DNA of 64,000 nt from Caballeronia sp. NK8 (GCF_018408855.1 NZ_AP024323.1:1240001-1304000), one strand, 5' to 3'. Positions 34,788-44,302 are shown, numbered from the stretch's first letter. Numbers and translations: made by a program. Notes: a model not told the origin generated them from the letters alone.

Positions 34788-35732
34788 TTAGCGTTCTGCA
34801 GCGAGACGAAATCCTTGCGTAGAATCTCGAGTATTTGAATAATTCCCCCCCCAGCTTGCAGCGCGAATGCCGGTCGGAATCGAGGCCCAGCTTCCGCCCC
34901 TCTGCTTGTGTCCGCGACATCTAACCTCTGGAACAGGAGACAAGTTAGCGGTAAGTCTTCCTCCGTTTTCGGAACACTCCAGCATCCACTGCGTCGCATT
35001 GCCCAGCATGTCGTACAAACTCCATTGATTAGGCTGAAAGGAACCCACCGGCGAGGTCCAAAGAAAATGATCATCGCAGGGTGCAACAGGGACGTCTGGT
35101 CCCAGGGCCTTGGCCGTTTCGTCGCGTGTGTTTTCGTAGCGGCATTGCTCTCGTCTGCTAGTTCCCCAGTACATCGGCGTTGTCGTTCCGGCTCGCGCGG
35201 CATACTCCCATTCTTCTTCGGTTGGCAGCCTGTAGCGATGTGTGGTCTTGCCTGCAAGCTTGCTGTTAAGCCATTCGATGTACTGCTTGACGTCGGTCCA
35301 TGAAACACAGACGACCGGATCGTCGTCGGTCTGCGGAAAGCCAGGGTTCTGCCAGTCAGCATCCGCAACGAGATCCCAGTCGACTCGTTTGAAGGTCATA
35401 CAACCCTTTCCTTTAAAGCCTGTCTCCCTCGCAAAGACGCCAAACTGTTTGCGGGTAACATGAAAGCGCCCGATGGCAAATGAATTGACATGCACGCTAT
35501 GGGGTTCTCCCTGTACAAGACGTTCAAGTTGATACGCTCTGGAATCGTCCCCAAAGTCCTCCTTCGTGGCTCCCATCATGTACTCGCCCGCCGGCAACAC
35601 GACCATCTCCGAGCAATAGTCGCAGTCCTTGAACGTTGTTGCGGGCGGCACAGTCTTCGCATAAACCGGAACCGCCGTAAGTGATGCGAACCCCAGACCG
35701 ATTAGTAACCGCATTCGATAACGCTTAAACAT
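34788..35732 (-). CDS. Exported SUMF1/FGE-domain protein, copy A
   Basis: 314 residues, the same length as copy B. The first 56 or so residues (signal peptide to EYMMGA) are nearly identical to copy B; the rest is similar but diverged. Domain marks are VTRKQFGVFARETGF, DPVVCVSWTDVKQYIEWLN, YRLPTEEEWEYAARAG and RGGSWASIPTGIRAASW. The FGE active-site cysteines after RGGS are absent, as in copy B. ATG 35732 has AAAGGAGCAC upstream. It follows the chimera by 38 bases. The very similar 5' ends imply a recent duplication or gene conversion. Confidence 0.85.
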   Translation of the reverse strand: MFKRYRMRLLIGLGFASLTAVPVYAKTVPPATTFKDCDYCSEMVVLPAGEYMMGATKEDFGDDSRAYQLERLVQGEPHSVHVNSFAIGRFHVTRKQFGVFARETGFKGKGCMTFKRVDWDLVADADWQNPGFPQTDDDPVVCVSWTDVKQYIEWLNSKLAGKTTHRYRLPTEEEWEYAARAGTTTPMYWGTSRREQCRYENTRDETAKALGPDVPVAPCDDHFLWTSPVGSFQPNQWSLYDMLGNATQWMLECSENGGRLTANLSPVPEVRCRGHKQRGGSWASIPTGIRAASWGGNYSNTRDSTQGFRLAAER

Positions 35733-35831
35733 CAGTGCTCCTTTGGTTGTAGAAGTTTTTGTCGTTAGTGTTAATTCACGCTGACCCATTCGAGCCGGCC
35801 CAACTTTGTGGCAAGATCAATCCGCGCATCG
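35575..35831 (-). repeat. Direct repeat, copy 1 (SUMF1 5' end plus TolC tail)
   Basis: Partner of 34450-34706. This copy is in its original setting, running from the SUMF1 coding start into the uninterrupted TolC-like coding end. Confidence 0.9.
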
Positions 35832-37336
35832 TCCCATTCCGCCGACGTCTGAATGCGCCGTTGCTTCGCATTGGCCAACGCGGTCTGCGTGTTGAGCAGT
35901 TCGACAATGTTGCCGACTCCAGCGTCATATCGACGTTGCGCAGCAACCCACGAACGCTCAGCGATCGCCAGTAAGCTCGCGCTGGTCTCGGCATTCTTCG
36001 TCGCGCCGTTCAATGTCTGGTAGCTGGTCCAAACCTCAAGCGCAACCTGCCGCCGAGTCCCGTCCAGCGAAACAAGTTGCCGCTCGGCTTGTGCAGTGGC
36101 CTGCTTGATCTGATATTGCCGACCGAATCCCTCAAAAAGAGGAATGCTTATTTGCACGCCGATAAAGGCGTCGTTCCCGGTTGCCGGATACGTCGGCATA
36201 CTGAGTCCCAGACGCTGCGGTTGATCGTTCCGGCTGTATTTGCCGACTAGGCTGATGCTCGGCAGGCCCTGTGCACGCGTCTGCGTGACCTTCGCGACGG
36301 CGGCATCGTACTGTGCCTGTGCTGCGCGCACCGAAGGATGGCGCTCCTTGGCGCTCGCAATCATCTCGTCAATGGATTCGGCGATGTCTCGGACAGTCGG
36401 CGCATCGGCTGAAGAGAGCGGCACGTCAACGGGGAGCGTGGGATCGAATCCCATGTCCGATGCAAGCGTGCCGAGCGCCTTTTGCGCGTCGGTATATGCC
36501 TTATTGAGGGCAAACACCGCTTGTTCGTACTGTGTTTGCGCTTGCAAGGCATCCGTGACGGGTGCGACGCCCTTATCGCCCACTCGACGCGCGCCGAAGT
36601 AACCGAGCGGCAAGGCAACCAGATGCCGGAACAGGCGGGCTCCGAGTTCGACGTCGATCCGGTTTGTGGTGTGAGCAAAAACATAGTTGCGCAGACCTGT
36701 CAGCAAAACTTCGAAAATGGCGCAGATGAATAAGGCCATGCAGACCACATTGAGGGTGCTGAAGGTGCGATTCACCAACACCTTATCCATCACGACCTGG
36801 AACATGAGCGGCGTAACCAGCCCGAAGACTTGCAAGGCGAGCGATACGCCGAGCACTTCCAGCAGCAGCTTTCGATAACGGACGATCGCGGGGATGAACC
36901 ATGAGAAATCAAAGCGCGCCAGTTCGCCCGCGAGGGAGGCACGAGATGCGAACAGAATCATTCGCCCATCGCTGAACGCACTCACATCCTCAAGCGGTTT
37001 AATGATTGGCGTGGCAGCTCCGGGTCCCAACAACAACGCCGTTTTTCCATCGGATTTGGCAAGGATGAAATGCCTTCCGTCACGGCCCAATATCAGCGCG
37101 GGGAGAGGGGTCGTCGCAAGCGCTTCCGCTCGAAGCATGACAGTCCGTGCTTTGAGCCCCAGTGAGCGCGCTGCGCGTAGTAAATCTTTTTCCGTGATCT
37201 GCCCGTCATGCCCGACGCAATGGTGCTTTAATTGCGCCGCGTCTGCTGAAATTCCGTGAAAGCGCGCAATCGTAACCAGTGCTGCTATCCCGTAGTCTTC
37301 AACTGGATTTGATTTATCATTTTTTTGATTCGACAT
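35771..37336 (-). CDS. Chimera: N-terminal HlyB-type ABC exporter fused to C-terminal TolC-type protein
   Basis: 521 residues in one frame. Residues 1-254 match the start of an HlyB-type exporter: a C39-like domain with Tyr where the peptidase Cys would be (DYGIAALVTIARFHG), then membrane segments (LLLEVLGVSLALQVFGLV, FQVVMDKVLVNRTFSTL) up to LPLGYFGARRVGD. Without transition, residues 255-521 match the second half of TolC/CyaE-like outer-membrane factors (KGVAPVTDALQAQTQYEQA to the C-terminus). The rest of the permease, the ATPase domain, the HlyD adaptor and the TolC signal peptide are missing. An internal deletion that happened to keep frame is the simplest origin; it cannot be a working exporter. 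The junction is near 36577. Confidence 0.85.
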   Translation of the reverse strand: MSNQKNDKSNPVEDYGIAALVTIARFHGISADAAQLKHHCVGHDGQITEKDLLRAARSLGLKARTVMLRAEALATTPLPALILGRDGRHFILAKSDGKTALLLGPGAATPIIKPLEDVSAFSDGRMILFASRASLAGELARFDFSWFIPAIVRYRKLLLEVLGVSLALQVFGLVTPLMFQVVMDKVLVNRTFSTLNVVCMALFICAIFEVLLTGLRNYVFAHTTNRIDVELGARLFRHLVALPLGYFGARRVGDKGVAPVTDALQAQTQYEQAVFALNKAYTDAQKALGTLASDMGFDPTLPVDVPLSSADAPTVRDIAESIDEMIASAKERHPSVRAAQAQYDAAVAKVTQTRAQGLPSISLVGKYSRNDQPQRLGLSMPTYPATGNDAFIGVQISIPLFEGFGRQYQIKQATAQAERQLVSLDGTRRQVALEVWTSYQTLNGATKNAETSASLLAIAERSWVAAQRRYDAGVGNIVELLNTQTALANAKQRRIQTSAEWDDARIDLATKLGRLEWVSVN

Positions 37337-37530
37337 CGGTCTTTTTGTATAGTCTTTTCGCGAAAATTCAGCAACGTATTGCGTTACTTCTTAGCTTGAT
37401 TTCGGTGGCAAAATTTGCTTTATGATTATTTCAATTTGCAAAAATCAAAAACGCTAGCATGTTCCGATGATTAATATCAGTCAATAAATCGGAAAAATCC
37501 CAAAATCTTTAAAGGCTTAAGCAGCGCATG
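37337..37530 (-). promoter_or_regulatory. AT-rich region upstream of the secretion relic
   Basis: About 190 bases markedly richer in A+T than anything in the flanks, with runs such as TTTTTGATTTTTGCAAATTG on the minus strand. It must contain the operon promoter. A TTGACT at 37479-37484 is a possible -35 element, without a well-spaced -10. AT-rich leaders like this are usual targets of H-NS-type silencers. Confidence 0.4.
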
Positions 37531-37986
37531 CGTGGAACTCCGGCGCGTGGTGTCTCCCTGCATTTCGACAGCGATGGCACGGCAAGGCGCACGCGGGTGG
37601 CCCCGTTTCTTTGGACGGTTCAGTGGTAACCCGAGGGTAAGTCAAGAGTTGAACGCGCGGAGAGAAGCGTTCATATACGCCGCGTTCAACGAGCACGCCG
37701 CGAAACCTTTACCCGTGCGAGTGGTCCTAAAGCGGTTGCGAACGTGCGACAGTCCCGCGACCAGTGTGTCAAAGTCTGTCGACGTGGCAGATTTTTAGCG
37801 GGGATATTGAGGAGGTAGACGCGCTGAATATTCGGCGAAATCTATATCAATCGATGATTTGCGATTTATAAACAAATTTCTTTGCAGCAGCAAAGAAATT
37901 GACTGCCGCCCCGCACAGGGGCGACGCTAATAGACCGGCGCGAATACAGGATCCGACGACAACTCAAGCGCAAGCAAAAAGTCCCC
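37531..37986. other. Gene-free right edge of the island
   Basis: This stretch returns to higher GC. An open frame from 37528 encodes about 33 residues (MRGTPARGVSLHF...) and then stops; no family is recognised. The interval ends with a partial repeat copy at 37875-37958. Confidence 0.5.
37875..37958 (-). repeat. Partial copy of the Burkholderiaceae repeat
   Basis: TTTCTTTGCAGCAGCAAAGA, ACTGCCGCCCCGCACAGGGG and GGATCCG occur in the same order as in the right arm 12038-12243. This is the outer 85 bases or so of the element in right-arm orientation, directly 3' of the FUSC gene. Confidence 0.85.
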
Positions 37987-39117
37987 TCACTCCCTAACCA
38001 CCCGCAACGGAAAAACGATCCGCGAAGCCACCAACCCCAACGCCCCACCAAGCAACGTCTCCCAGGCCCGCGCGGTCAGCAGCCCGACCGAATGCACCCC
38101 ACTCGCGGCCAGCGTCACGACCAGCACGAACGCGAACGCCCCGCAGGCGATGTCATACCGCTCCGGCAACGCCATCGCATAAGCGATCATCGCCAATGCG
38201 GACAATGTCCACACGACAACCGGCCAATGCTCCGCGAGCGGCAGACACACGAGCCCGAGCGGCACCCCGACAAGCGTCCCATAGATACGTCGCCGCACGC
38301 GCTCCGCCGTACCCACCGCCGACGTCGCCACGACATACACACACGCCGTGATCGCCCATGCCGATTCCACGAGCCCGATCGCACGATTCAGCAGCACCAC
38401 CACGAGCGCGCCGCACGTCGCCTGCAACCCCATCGCGAACGCGGGCGATATCGCGTGACGTCCATAAGCGGGCTCGGACGCCAGCGCCGGCAGCACGGCC
38501 GGATGCTCCGCCGGCCCGCTCAGCACCCGCGGCACGATCGCCGCCAGCATGCCGATCAGCAGCGCGAACAGAATCGCCCTTGAATCGCCGGGCGCGAGAT
38601 TCATCCCATAGGCGAGTAACTGTCCGATATAAAGCTGCGAGCCGATGCCAGCGCCAGTCACCCCGAAGCGCTTCAGATAGCCCGCGAAGAACGCGCCCGT
38701 GACGAGCACGAGCTCGGAGCCGCCGCGCCCGTATTCACGCAGCATCGGCCCGAACAACGCGAACGTGAGCGCGCCGAACGCAGCGGCGATGCACAGCACG
38801 GCGAGATCGCGGCTCGATTCGAAACGCGTCGTGCGCGCTTCGGACACGCTCGCCCACAGCGCGAATCCGCCCGCCAGCGCGCCGACGGACACGCCGGCCG
38901 GCACGCTCTGCGTCACGTCCTGCAACGCGCCGAGCGCCGCCGCGAGACCGTATGCGGTGACGAGCCGCAAACCCTTGATGCGCCGATGCGTACCCGGATC
39001 GATGCGATCCAGCCACGCGAGCGCCGCCCGCCCGCGACGCGCGGCCGACTGCACAAGCGTCAACGCCGATTCCGCGAGACGCGTTTTCGCGTCGCCGATG
39101 TGCTGCTCGTCGTCCAT
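37987..39117 (-). CDS. FUSC family inner-membrane protein
   Basis: 376 residues with about 10 hydrophobic segments in two sets of five, the pattern of FUSC/aromatic-acid-exporter-like (AaeB/YccS) proteins. RRIYGTLVGVPLGLV in the second half is the typical FUSC motif. The protein would be an inner-membrane exporter component; the adaptor and outer-membrane partners are not nearby. ATG 39117 is favoured over an upstream start at 39147 because it gives a polar 40-residue lead as in the family. It is followed by the LysR gene upstream on the same strand, 36 bases apart. Confidence 0.8.
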   Translation of the reverse strand: MDDEQHIGDAKTRLAESALTLVQSAARRGRAALAWLDRIDPGTHRRIKGLRLVTAYGLAAALGALQDVTQSVPAGVSVGALAGGFALWASVSEARTTRFESSRDLAVLCIAAAFGALTFALFGPMLREYGRGGSELVLVTGAFFAGYLKRFGVTGAGIGSQLYIGQLLAYGMNLAPGDSRAILFALLIGMLAAIVPRVLSGPAEHPAVLPALASEPAYGRHAISPAFAMGLQATCGALVVVLLNRAIGLVESAWAITACVYVVATSAVGTAERVRRRIYGTLVGVPLGLVCLPLAEHWPVVVWTLSALAMIAYAMALPERYDIACGAFAFVLVVTLAASGVHSVGLLTARAWETLLGGALGLVASRIVFPLRVVRE

Positions 39118-39153
39118 GGAGATCCACCGAGGGAGAACGCGCTCCAACGCATT

Positions 39154-40074
39154 CTAGGCGATGCCGCGCCCCGCGTTCCGCCTTCGTGCGCGTGCGCCGC
39201 GCGCCGCCGCTTCGACGATGCAGTCGGCAAGGCGCGTCGCCGCGTCCGGCTCATCGGCACGCGCACGCCGCGCCCGCTCGACAAGACCGATCTCGCGATG
39301 AAACGTCTCGTCGCCGAGATCGAGCGCCACCACACCGCGCGGCCACGCGCCGATGCCGTCCGACACCGGCACGAGCGCCACGCCCAGGCCCCGCGCCACC
39401 AGCTGCGCGATGCCCGGCAACTCGTCGACTTCGATCGAATCGCGCACCGCGATGCGGCGCTTCGTCAGAAACGTGTCCACCTGCCGGCCGCCGAACGAGC
39501 GCCGGTCGTAACGGATGAAGGGCTCCGACTCGATCAGCTCGCGCCATCGCGCGCCCTTCTTCGCAGCGGGCGCGAGCAGCACGAACGGCTCGGCGGCGAG
39601 CGTGCGCCATCGCAGTTCCGCAGGCAGCGAAAACGGCGGACGGATGAGCACGGCCATGTCCATCTCGCCCGCATCGACGCTCGCCAGCAGACTCAGCGAC
39701 ACGCCCGGCACCAGCCGGATGCGCCACGCGGGAAGCACGCGCCGGAACGCGCCGATCGCATCGGGCAGCAGCGCCGCATGCGCCGACGCGATTGCGCCGA
39801 CCGACAGCGAGCCGCCACGCCCGTCCTCGCCGTCCGGCTCGGCGAGGCGCGCATAAAGCGCGATCAGTTCGTCGGCGAGTTCGAGCGTGCGCTTGCCCGC
39901 CTTGTTGAGCGTCGCGGAGCGGCCGGTGCGGTCGAACAGCGCGACGCCGAGATGCGCTTCGAGCCGCTGCATCTGCGCGCTCACGGCCGATTGCGTGAGA
40001 CCGATGTGCGCGCCCGCGCCCGCGAATGTGCCGTGGCGCGCCACCGCGATGAAAGTCTGAAGTTCGCGCAGCAT
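39154..40074 (-). CDS. LysR family transcriptional regulator
   Basis: 306 residues. The winged helix is clear (LQTFIAVARHGTFAGAGAHIGLTQSAVSAQMQRLE), followed by a two-lobe effector domain (about 90-290). The C-terminus is unusually Arg/Ala-rich. It is divergent from the VOC-family gene with 115 bases between them, and 36 bases upstream of the FUSC gene on its own strand, so it may regulate either or both. The effector is unknown. Confidence 0.9.
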   Translation of the reverse strand: MLRELQTFIAVARHGTFAGAGAHIGLTQSAVSAQMQRLEAHLGVALFDRTGRSATLNKAGKRTLELADELIALYARLAEPDGEDGRGGSLSVGAIASAHAALLPDAIGAFRRVLPAWRIRLVPGVSLSLLASVDAGEMDMAVLIRPPFSLPAELRWRTLAAEPFVLLAPAAKKGARWRELIESEPFIRYDRRSFGGRQVDTFLTKRRIAVRDSIEVDELPGIAQLVARGLGVALVPVSDGIGAWPRGVVALDLGDETFHREIGLVERARRARADEPDAATRLADCIVEAAARGARARRRNAGRGIA

Positions 40075-40189
40075 GTCGATTCATCGAAAATATTGGGGCT
40101 GACTCCCGCAATATATCGTTTTTCAACACAAATATTTATCAATACACTGAGGCCTTCGTTCCCCACACGTCGAATAAGGATTCATCGCC

Positions 40190-40624
40190 ATGAGCACGAC
40201 TCAGCACGCCATGCCGCCGTTTCACCTCGCGTTTCCCGTTCACAGCCTCGCCGCCGCGCGCGAGTTTTACGGCGAGTTGCTCGGCTGCCCGGAAGGCCGC
40301 AGTTCCGACGCCTGGGTGGATTTCGATTTCTACGGGCATCAGATCGTCGCGCATCTCGCACCCGATGAAGCCGGGCATCGCACGACGAGCGCGGTCGATG
40401 GCGACGCCGTGCCGGTGCGCCACTTCGGCGTCGTGCTGTCGATCCCGCAATGGGAGGAACTGGCCGACAAGCTGCGCGCCGCCGGCACGCGCTTCGTCAT
40501 CGAGCCGCATGTACGCTTCAAGGGCGAAGTCGGCGAACAGGCGACGATGTTCTTCCTCGATCCGTCCGGCAATGCCGTCGAGATCAAGGCGTTCGCCGAC
40601 ATGTCGTCGCTCTTCGCGAAGTAA
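40190..40624 (+). CDS. VOC family protein (glyoxalase/bleomycin-resistance fold)
   Basis: 144 residues. Two beta-alpha-beta-beta-beta modules are visible: [23 protein letters not shown] at the start and [14 protein letters not shown] at the middle, with metal-ligand candidates H12, H77 and E125 ([13 protein letters not shown]). The family covers dioxygenases, isomerases and resistance proteins, so the reaction is not assignable. Divergent arrangement with a LysR gene suggests inducible expression. The intergenic region is AT-rich for this genome, consistent with promoters. Confidence 0.85.
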   Translation: MSTTQHAMPPFHLAFPVHSLAAAREFYGELLGCPEGRSSDAWVDFDFYGHQIVAHLAPDEAGHRTTSAVDGDAVPVRHFGVVLSIPQWEELADKLRAAGTRFVIEPHVRFKGEVGEQATMFFLDPSGNAVEIKAFADMSSLFAK

Positions 40625-40725
40625 CGCGCGTCGCGCTTCCAGTCCCACGACACGCGCCTGACGGATTCTTTACCGGATAGAATCCGCTCTGCGCGCGACG
40701 TGCGCGACATCGGGGAGACGCGAGT

Positions 40726-42291
40726 ATGGGACCTTCTGAAGGACGCCGCCGCTTTCTGGGCGCGGCGCTATGCAGCACGATCGCCGCATGCGGCGGTGGT
40801 TCGGATTCCGACAACGCCAACGCATCGGAATCGTCGGGCGGCACGCAAACCGGCCCCGTGCCGGACGCGCAAGTCAACGCCGCTCTATCCCAGCTCGACA
40901 CCCTAGCCAACAATCTTTTGAGCAGCACCGGCATACCGGGCATGGCCATCGCGGTCGTGCGCGGCACGCAGACCGTCTACGCGAAGGGCTTCGGCACGCG
41001 GCTCATCGGTTCGGGTCAGCAGGTCGATGCCGATACCGTGTTTCAGCTCGCGTCGGTGTCGAAGTCCGTGGGTGCGTCGGTCGTGGCGCATCAGGTGGGC
41101 GCGGGCGGCATCGCGTGGAACACGCCGGTGCGCGCGCATCTGCCGTGGTTCACGCTCTCCGATCCAGAAGTGAGCGCGGCCGTCACCATCGGCGATCTGT
41201 ATTCGCATCAGTCCGGCTTGCCCGACCACGCGGGCGACAAGCTCGAAGACATGGGCTACTCGCAAACGGAAGTGCTTCAGCGGCTGCGCTTCCTGCCGCT
41301 GCATCCGTTTCGCCATTCGTACTTCTACACGAACTTCGGACTTACGGCGGCGGCGGAGTCCGTGGCGGCCGCTGCGGGCATCGACTGGGCGACGCTCTCC
41401 GATACCGCGCTCTACAAGCCGCTCGGCATGACGAGCACGAGTTCGCGCTATGCCGATTTCATCGCGCGGTCCAATCGGGCGACCGGACATGTGAAGCGCG
41501 GCAATCAGTGGGTGCAAGGGCTGGGCACGACGCCCGATGCGCAATCGCCCGCGGGCGGAGTGAGTTCGTCGGTCAACGACATGGCGAAGTGGCTCGCGAT
41601 GATGCTCGGCGCGGGTGTCTTCAACGGCAGCCGCATCGTCGATGCGGCCGCCCTCGCCGCGGCCACCACCGCGCAGGCGCAAAGCTCGCCGCCGGGCGGT
41701 GGCAATCCCGCGGGCTATTACGGCTACGGCTTCAACGTGGGCCAGACGAGCGCCGGGCGTGCATCGTACAGCCATTCGGGCGCGTTCAGCGCGGGCGCGG
41801 CGACCAACTTCATGGTGGTGCCGTCGACGAATCTCGCGATCGTCGCGTTGACGAACGCATTTCCGATCGGCGTGCCGGAAGCGCTCAACCAGCAGTTCTT
41901 CGACATCGTGCAGTTCGGCTCGATCCAGCGCGACTGGTACAAGCTGTACAGCGATGCGCTGGCGCCCCTGTCGAAGCCGTCCGGCTCGCTCGTCGGCGCG
42001 ACGCCGCCGGCCTCGCCGCTGCCCGCGCGTGCGCTGTCGACTTACATCGGCACGTACAGGAACGACTACTTCGGGCCGATTCAGGTGGTCGATCAGGGCG
42101 GCGCGCTCGCGATTCTCATCGGCCCGCGTCCGATGACACTGCCGCTCTCGCATTGGGATGCCGATGTCTTCACCTTCACGCTCGTCAACGAGAACGCGAA
42201 TCCCGGCACGATATCGAAGGTATCGTTTCTCAGCGATCGCGTGACGCTCGAGTACTACGACGAGGACGGGCTCGGCACCTTCGTGCGCTGA
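40726..42291 (+). CDS. Lipoprotein serine hydrolase (beta-lactamase class C/PBP4-like)
   Basis: 521 residues. The N-terminus has GRRRFLG, a twin-arginine-like motif, and a lipobox STIAAC with lipidation at Cys22. The catalytic domain carries SVSK (S110, K113), a YTN motif in YFYTNFGL and HSG in YSHSGAF, the three motifs of serine beta-lactamases and esterases. A C-terminal lipocalin-like domain (about 430-521) follows, as in many PBP4/EstB relatives. It is probably anchored outside the inner membrane and acts on peptidoglycan peptides or esters rather than on antibiotics. Confidence 0.88.
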   Translation: MGPSEGRRRFLGAALCSTIAACGGGSDSDNANASESSGGTQTGPVPDAQVNAALSQLDTLANNLLSSTGIPGMAIAVVRGTQTVYAKGFGTRLIGSGQQVDADTVFQLASVSKSVGASVVAHQVGAGGIAWNTPVRAHLPWFTLSDPEVSAAVTIGDLYSHQSGLPDHAGDKLEDMGYSQTEVLQRLRFLPLHPFRHSYFYTNFGLTAAAESVAAAAGIDWATLSDTALYKPLGMTSTSSRYADFIARSNRATGHVKRGNQWVQGLGTTPDAQSPAGGVSSSVNDMAKWLAMMLGAGVFNGSRIVDAAALAAATTAQAQSSPPGGGNPAGYYGYGFNVGQTSAGRASYSHSGAFSAGAATNFMVVPSTNLAIVALTNAFPIGVPEALNQQFFDIVQFGSIQRDWYKLYSDALAPLSKPSGSLVGATPPASPLPARALSTYIGTYRNDYFGPIQVVDQGGALAILIGPRPMTLPLSHWDADVFTFTLVNENANPGTISKVSFLSDRVTLEYYDEDGLGTFVR

Positions 42292-42304
42292 TGCGCGTCG
42301 CGCG

Positions 42305-42589
42305 CTACTGGCCCGAGCCGCTCGCGCTGACGGGCGCGCCGGGGCCGCTCGGCGTCGCTGTCCCGCTCGGCGCGGTGGACGAGCCCGCGTTCATCGGACT
42401 CTTGTGCGCCTGCTTCGAATGCGTGGACTTGTGCGCGTGGGACTTCGACTGTGCGGGCTGCGTCGTCGTTTGCGCATTGTCGCCGGCCTGCAGGCCCGTG
42501 TTCGAGCTCGGCGGATTGTCCTGCGCGAAAGCGGACGCACAGACGAGCGCAAATGCGCCCGCGGTGGCGGGAAGGGCGAAACGTTTCAT
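42305..42589 (-). CDS. Small exported low-complexity protein
   Basis: 94 residues from ATG 42589. A signal peptide (MKRFALPATAGAFALVCASAFA, cut near AFA-QD) is followed by a Ser/Thr/Gln/His/Pro-rich tail without cysteines (QPAQSKSHAHKSTHSKQAHK). No domain is recognised. CGGAG about 8 bases upstream supports the start. Similar small periplasmic His/Lys-rich proteins are common in Burkholderia; some are proposed metal or stress-related proteins, but nothing here decides that. Confidence 0.7.
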   Translation of the reverse strand: MKRFALPATAGAFALVCASAFAQDNPPSSNTGLQAGDNAQTTTQPAQSKSHAHKSTHSKQAHKSPMNAGSSTAPSGTATPSGPGAPVSASGSGQ

Positions 42590-42646
42590 GTCGATCACTC
42601 CGGTTGGCGGTTTGCAAAATGCGATTCGTGCGGCTTGATTTGCCTG

Positions 42647-42672
42647 CCGGCCGCCGCGCGCGCAGCGGCCGG
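42647..42672. terminator. Hairpin between small protein and chemoreceptor genes
   Basis: CCGGCCGC and GCGGCCGG form an 8-bp stem around a 10-base GC-rich loop, 92 bases past the chemoreceptor stop on the minus strand. No T run is present. Confidence 0.4.
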
Positions 42673-42763
42673 TTCGCACGATACGAGTCAGCACGCGCTA
42701 TGCCACGGTCTGACGATTCACAAACACCGGAGCGCGCACTGAAAGGCGCGTCCGCCCGGATCT

Positions 42764-44302
42764 TCAGGTTCTGAACACGGCGACCGCGCGCTTCAGTTCT
42801 TCCGCCTGCACCGCGAGCGCGGCGGCGGCGGCCGTCGCCTGTTCGACGAGCGCCGCGTTCTGCTGCGTGACGGCGTCCATCTGCGTGATCGCGACACCCA
42901 CCTGCTCGATGCCCTGCGTCTGTTGCGACGAAGCGGACGAGATCTCGCTCATGATGTCGTTCACGCGCGTGACGGACGTGAGGATCTGCTTCATCGTGTC
43001 GCCGGACTGCTGCGCGAGATCCTGCCCCGCCGTGACGTTCGTCACGGATTCGTCGATGAGCGTCTTCACATCCTTCGCCGCCGCCGCGCAGCGCTGCGCG
43101 AGCGCGCGCACTTCCGATGCGACCACCGCGAAGCCGCGCCCGTGCTCGCCCGCGCGCGCCGCTTCCACGGCCGCGTTCAGCGCGAGAATGTTGGTCTGGA
43201 ACGCAATGCCTTCGATGACGCCGATGATATCGACGATCTTCTCCGAGCTGCCCGCGATCCTGTCCATCGTCGCAACGACGCCGAGCACGACGCCACTGCC
43301 GCTTTCCACCGTCGACGACGCGCTCGCTGCAAGCTGGCTCGCCTGTCCGGCGTTGTCGGAATTCAGACGCACGGTCGAGGTGAGCTCTTCCATGCTCGAT
43401 GCCGTTTCCGCAAGCGACGCCGCCTGTTCTTCGGTACGCGACGAAAGATCGTGATGGCCGTCCGCGATTTCGCGGGACGCCGCCGTGATGCCGTCCGCGA
43501 CCAGCTTGATCTGCGCGATGGTCTGCGTGAGACGCGACTGCATCGTGTGCATCGAATGCATGAGGCTCGATTCGTCGCCGCGCGTCAATTGCACGGTCTG
43601 CGCGAGATCGCCCGCCGCGATGCGCTGACAGACGATCGCCACATCGCGCGGATCGCCGCCGATGCTCTTCAGCACGCCGCGGATGATGAACGCCATCGCG
43701 AGCGTCAGCGCCGCGCCGATCACAACGATCAGCAGCAGCGACTTGAGCACGATCGCATGAAAGGCCGCGTCGATGTCGTCGATATACGCGCCCGTGTAGA
43801 CGTGCCAGTCCCATTCGCGCACGTAGTCGCCGTAGGTCATCTTCTGCAGCGGCTCCTGCTCGCCCGGCTTCGGATACAGATACGTCGTGATGTGCGAGCC
43901 GTCGAGACCATGTTTCACGATCTCGGCGGTGAAATGCTTGCCGGTGCTGTCGATGAAATCGTTGATCTTGTTTTCCGTGTCGGGGCGCACGGGATTCAGG
44001 ACCTGGAACAGCTTCGAATCGAGGATGCCGAGATAGCCGCTCGTGCCGTAGCGAATCGCCCGCACGCTGGCGATGGCCAGCTTCTTCGCTTCGTCTTCGG
44101 GCAGCGCGCCGCTTTGCGCCTGTTTGACGTAGAACCTGACGACGCTGGTCGCGGATTGAACCTGCTCGGCGAGCGCGCTTTCACGGTTGCGCATCAGCGA
44201 GTGTTTCGTGGAGATCGCGTTGAGCGCGCACAGCAGGATGAGACTGAGCCATACGAAGCCCACGGTGCTCATGAGCTTGGTCTTGAAGGAAAGTTTATTC
44301 AC
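42764..44302 (-). CDS. Methyl-accepting chemotaxis protein with single Cache domain
   Basis: 512 residues. A membrane helix (about 10-30), a periplasmic sCache_2-type sensor (about 35-185, [11 protein letters not shown] and [21 protein letters not shown]), a second helix ([19 protein letters not shown]), a HAMP domain and a methyl-accepting signalling domain with the hairpin tip [20 protein letters not shown]. No C-terminal CheR-docking pentapeptide is present. Such Cache domains often bind small carboxylates. The start is GTG 44302. It is an orphan receptor, without che genes nearby. Confidence 0.92.
   Translation of the reverse strand: MNKLSFKTKLMSTVGFVWLSLILLCALNAISTKHSLMRNRESALAEQVQSATSVVRFYVKQAQSGALPEDEAKKLAIASVRAIRYGTSGYLGILDSKLFQVLNPVRPDTENKINDFIDSTGKHFTAEIVKHGLDGSHITTYLYPKPGEQEPLQKMTYGDYVREWDWHVYTGAYIDDIDAAFHAIVLKSLLLIVVIGAALTLAMAFIIRGVLKSIGGDPRDVAIVCQRIAAGDLAQTVQLTRGDESSLMHSMHTMQSRLTQTIAQIKLVADGITAASREIADGHHDLSSRTEEQAASLAETASSMEELTSTVRLNSDNAGQASQLAASASSTVESGSGVVLGVVATMDRIAGSSEKIVDIIGVIEGIAFQTNILALNAAVEAARAGEHGRGFAVVASEVRALAQRCAAAAKDVKTLIDESVTNVTAGQDLAQQSGDTMKQILTSVTRVNDIMSEISSASSQQTQGIEQVGVAITQMDAVTQQNAALVEQATAAAAALAVQAEELKRAVAVFRT

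Noticed and set aside
37528..37798. Open frames in the right edge of the island (MRGTPARG..., MELRRVVSP...)
   Set aside because: Short, no ribosome-binding site, no recognised family and different frames overlap; described as gene-free.
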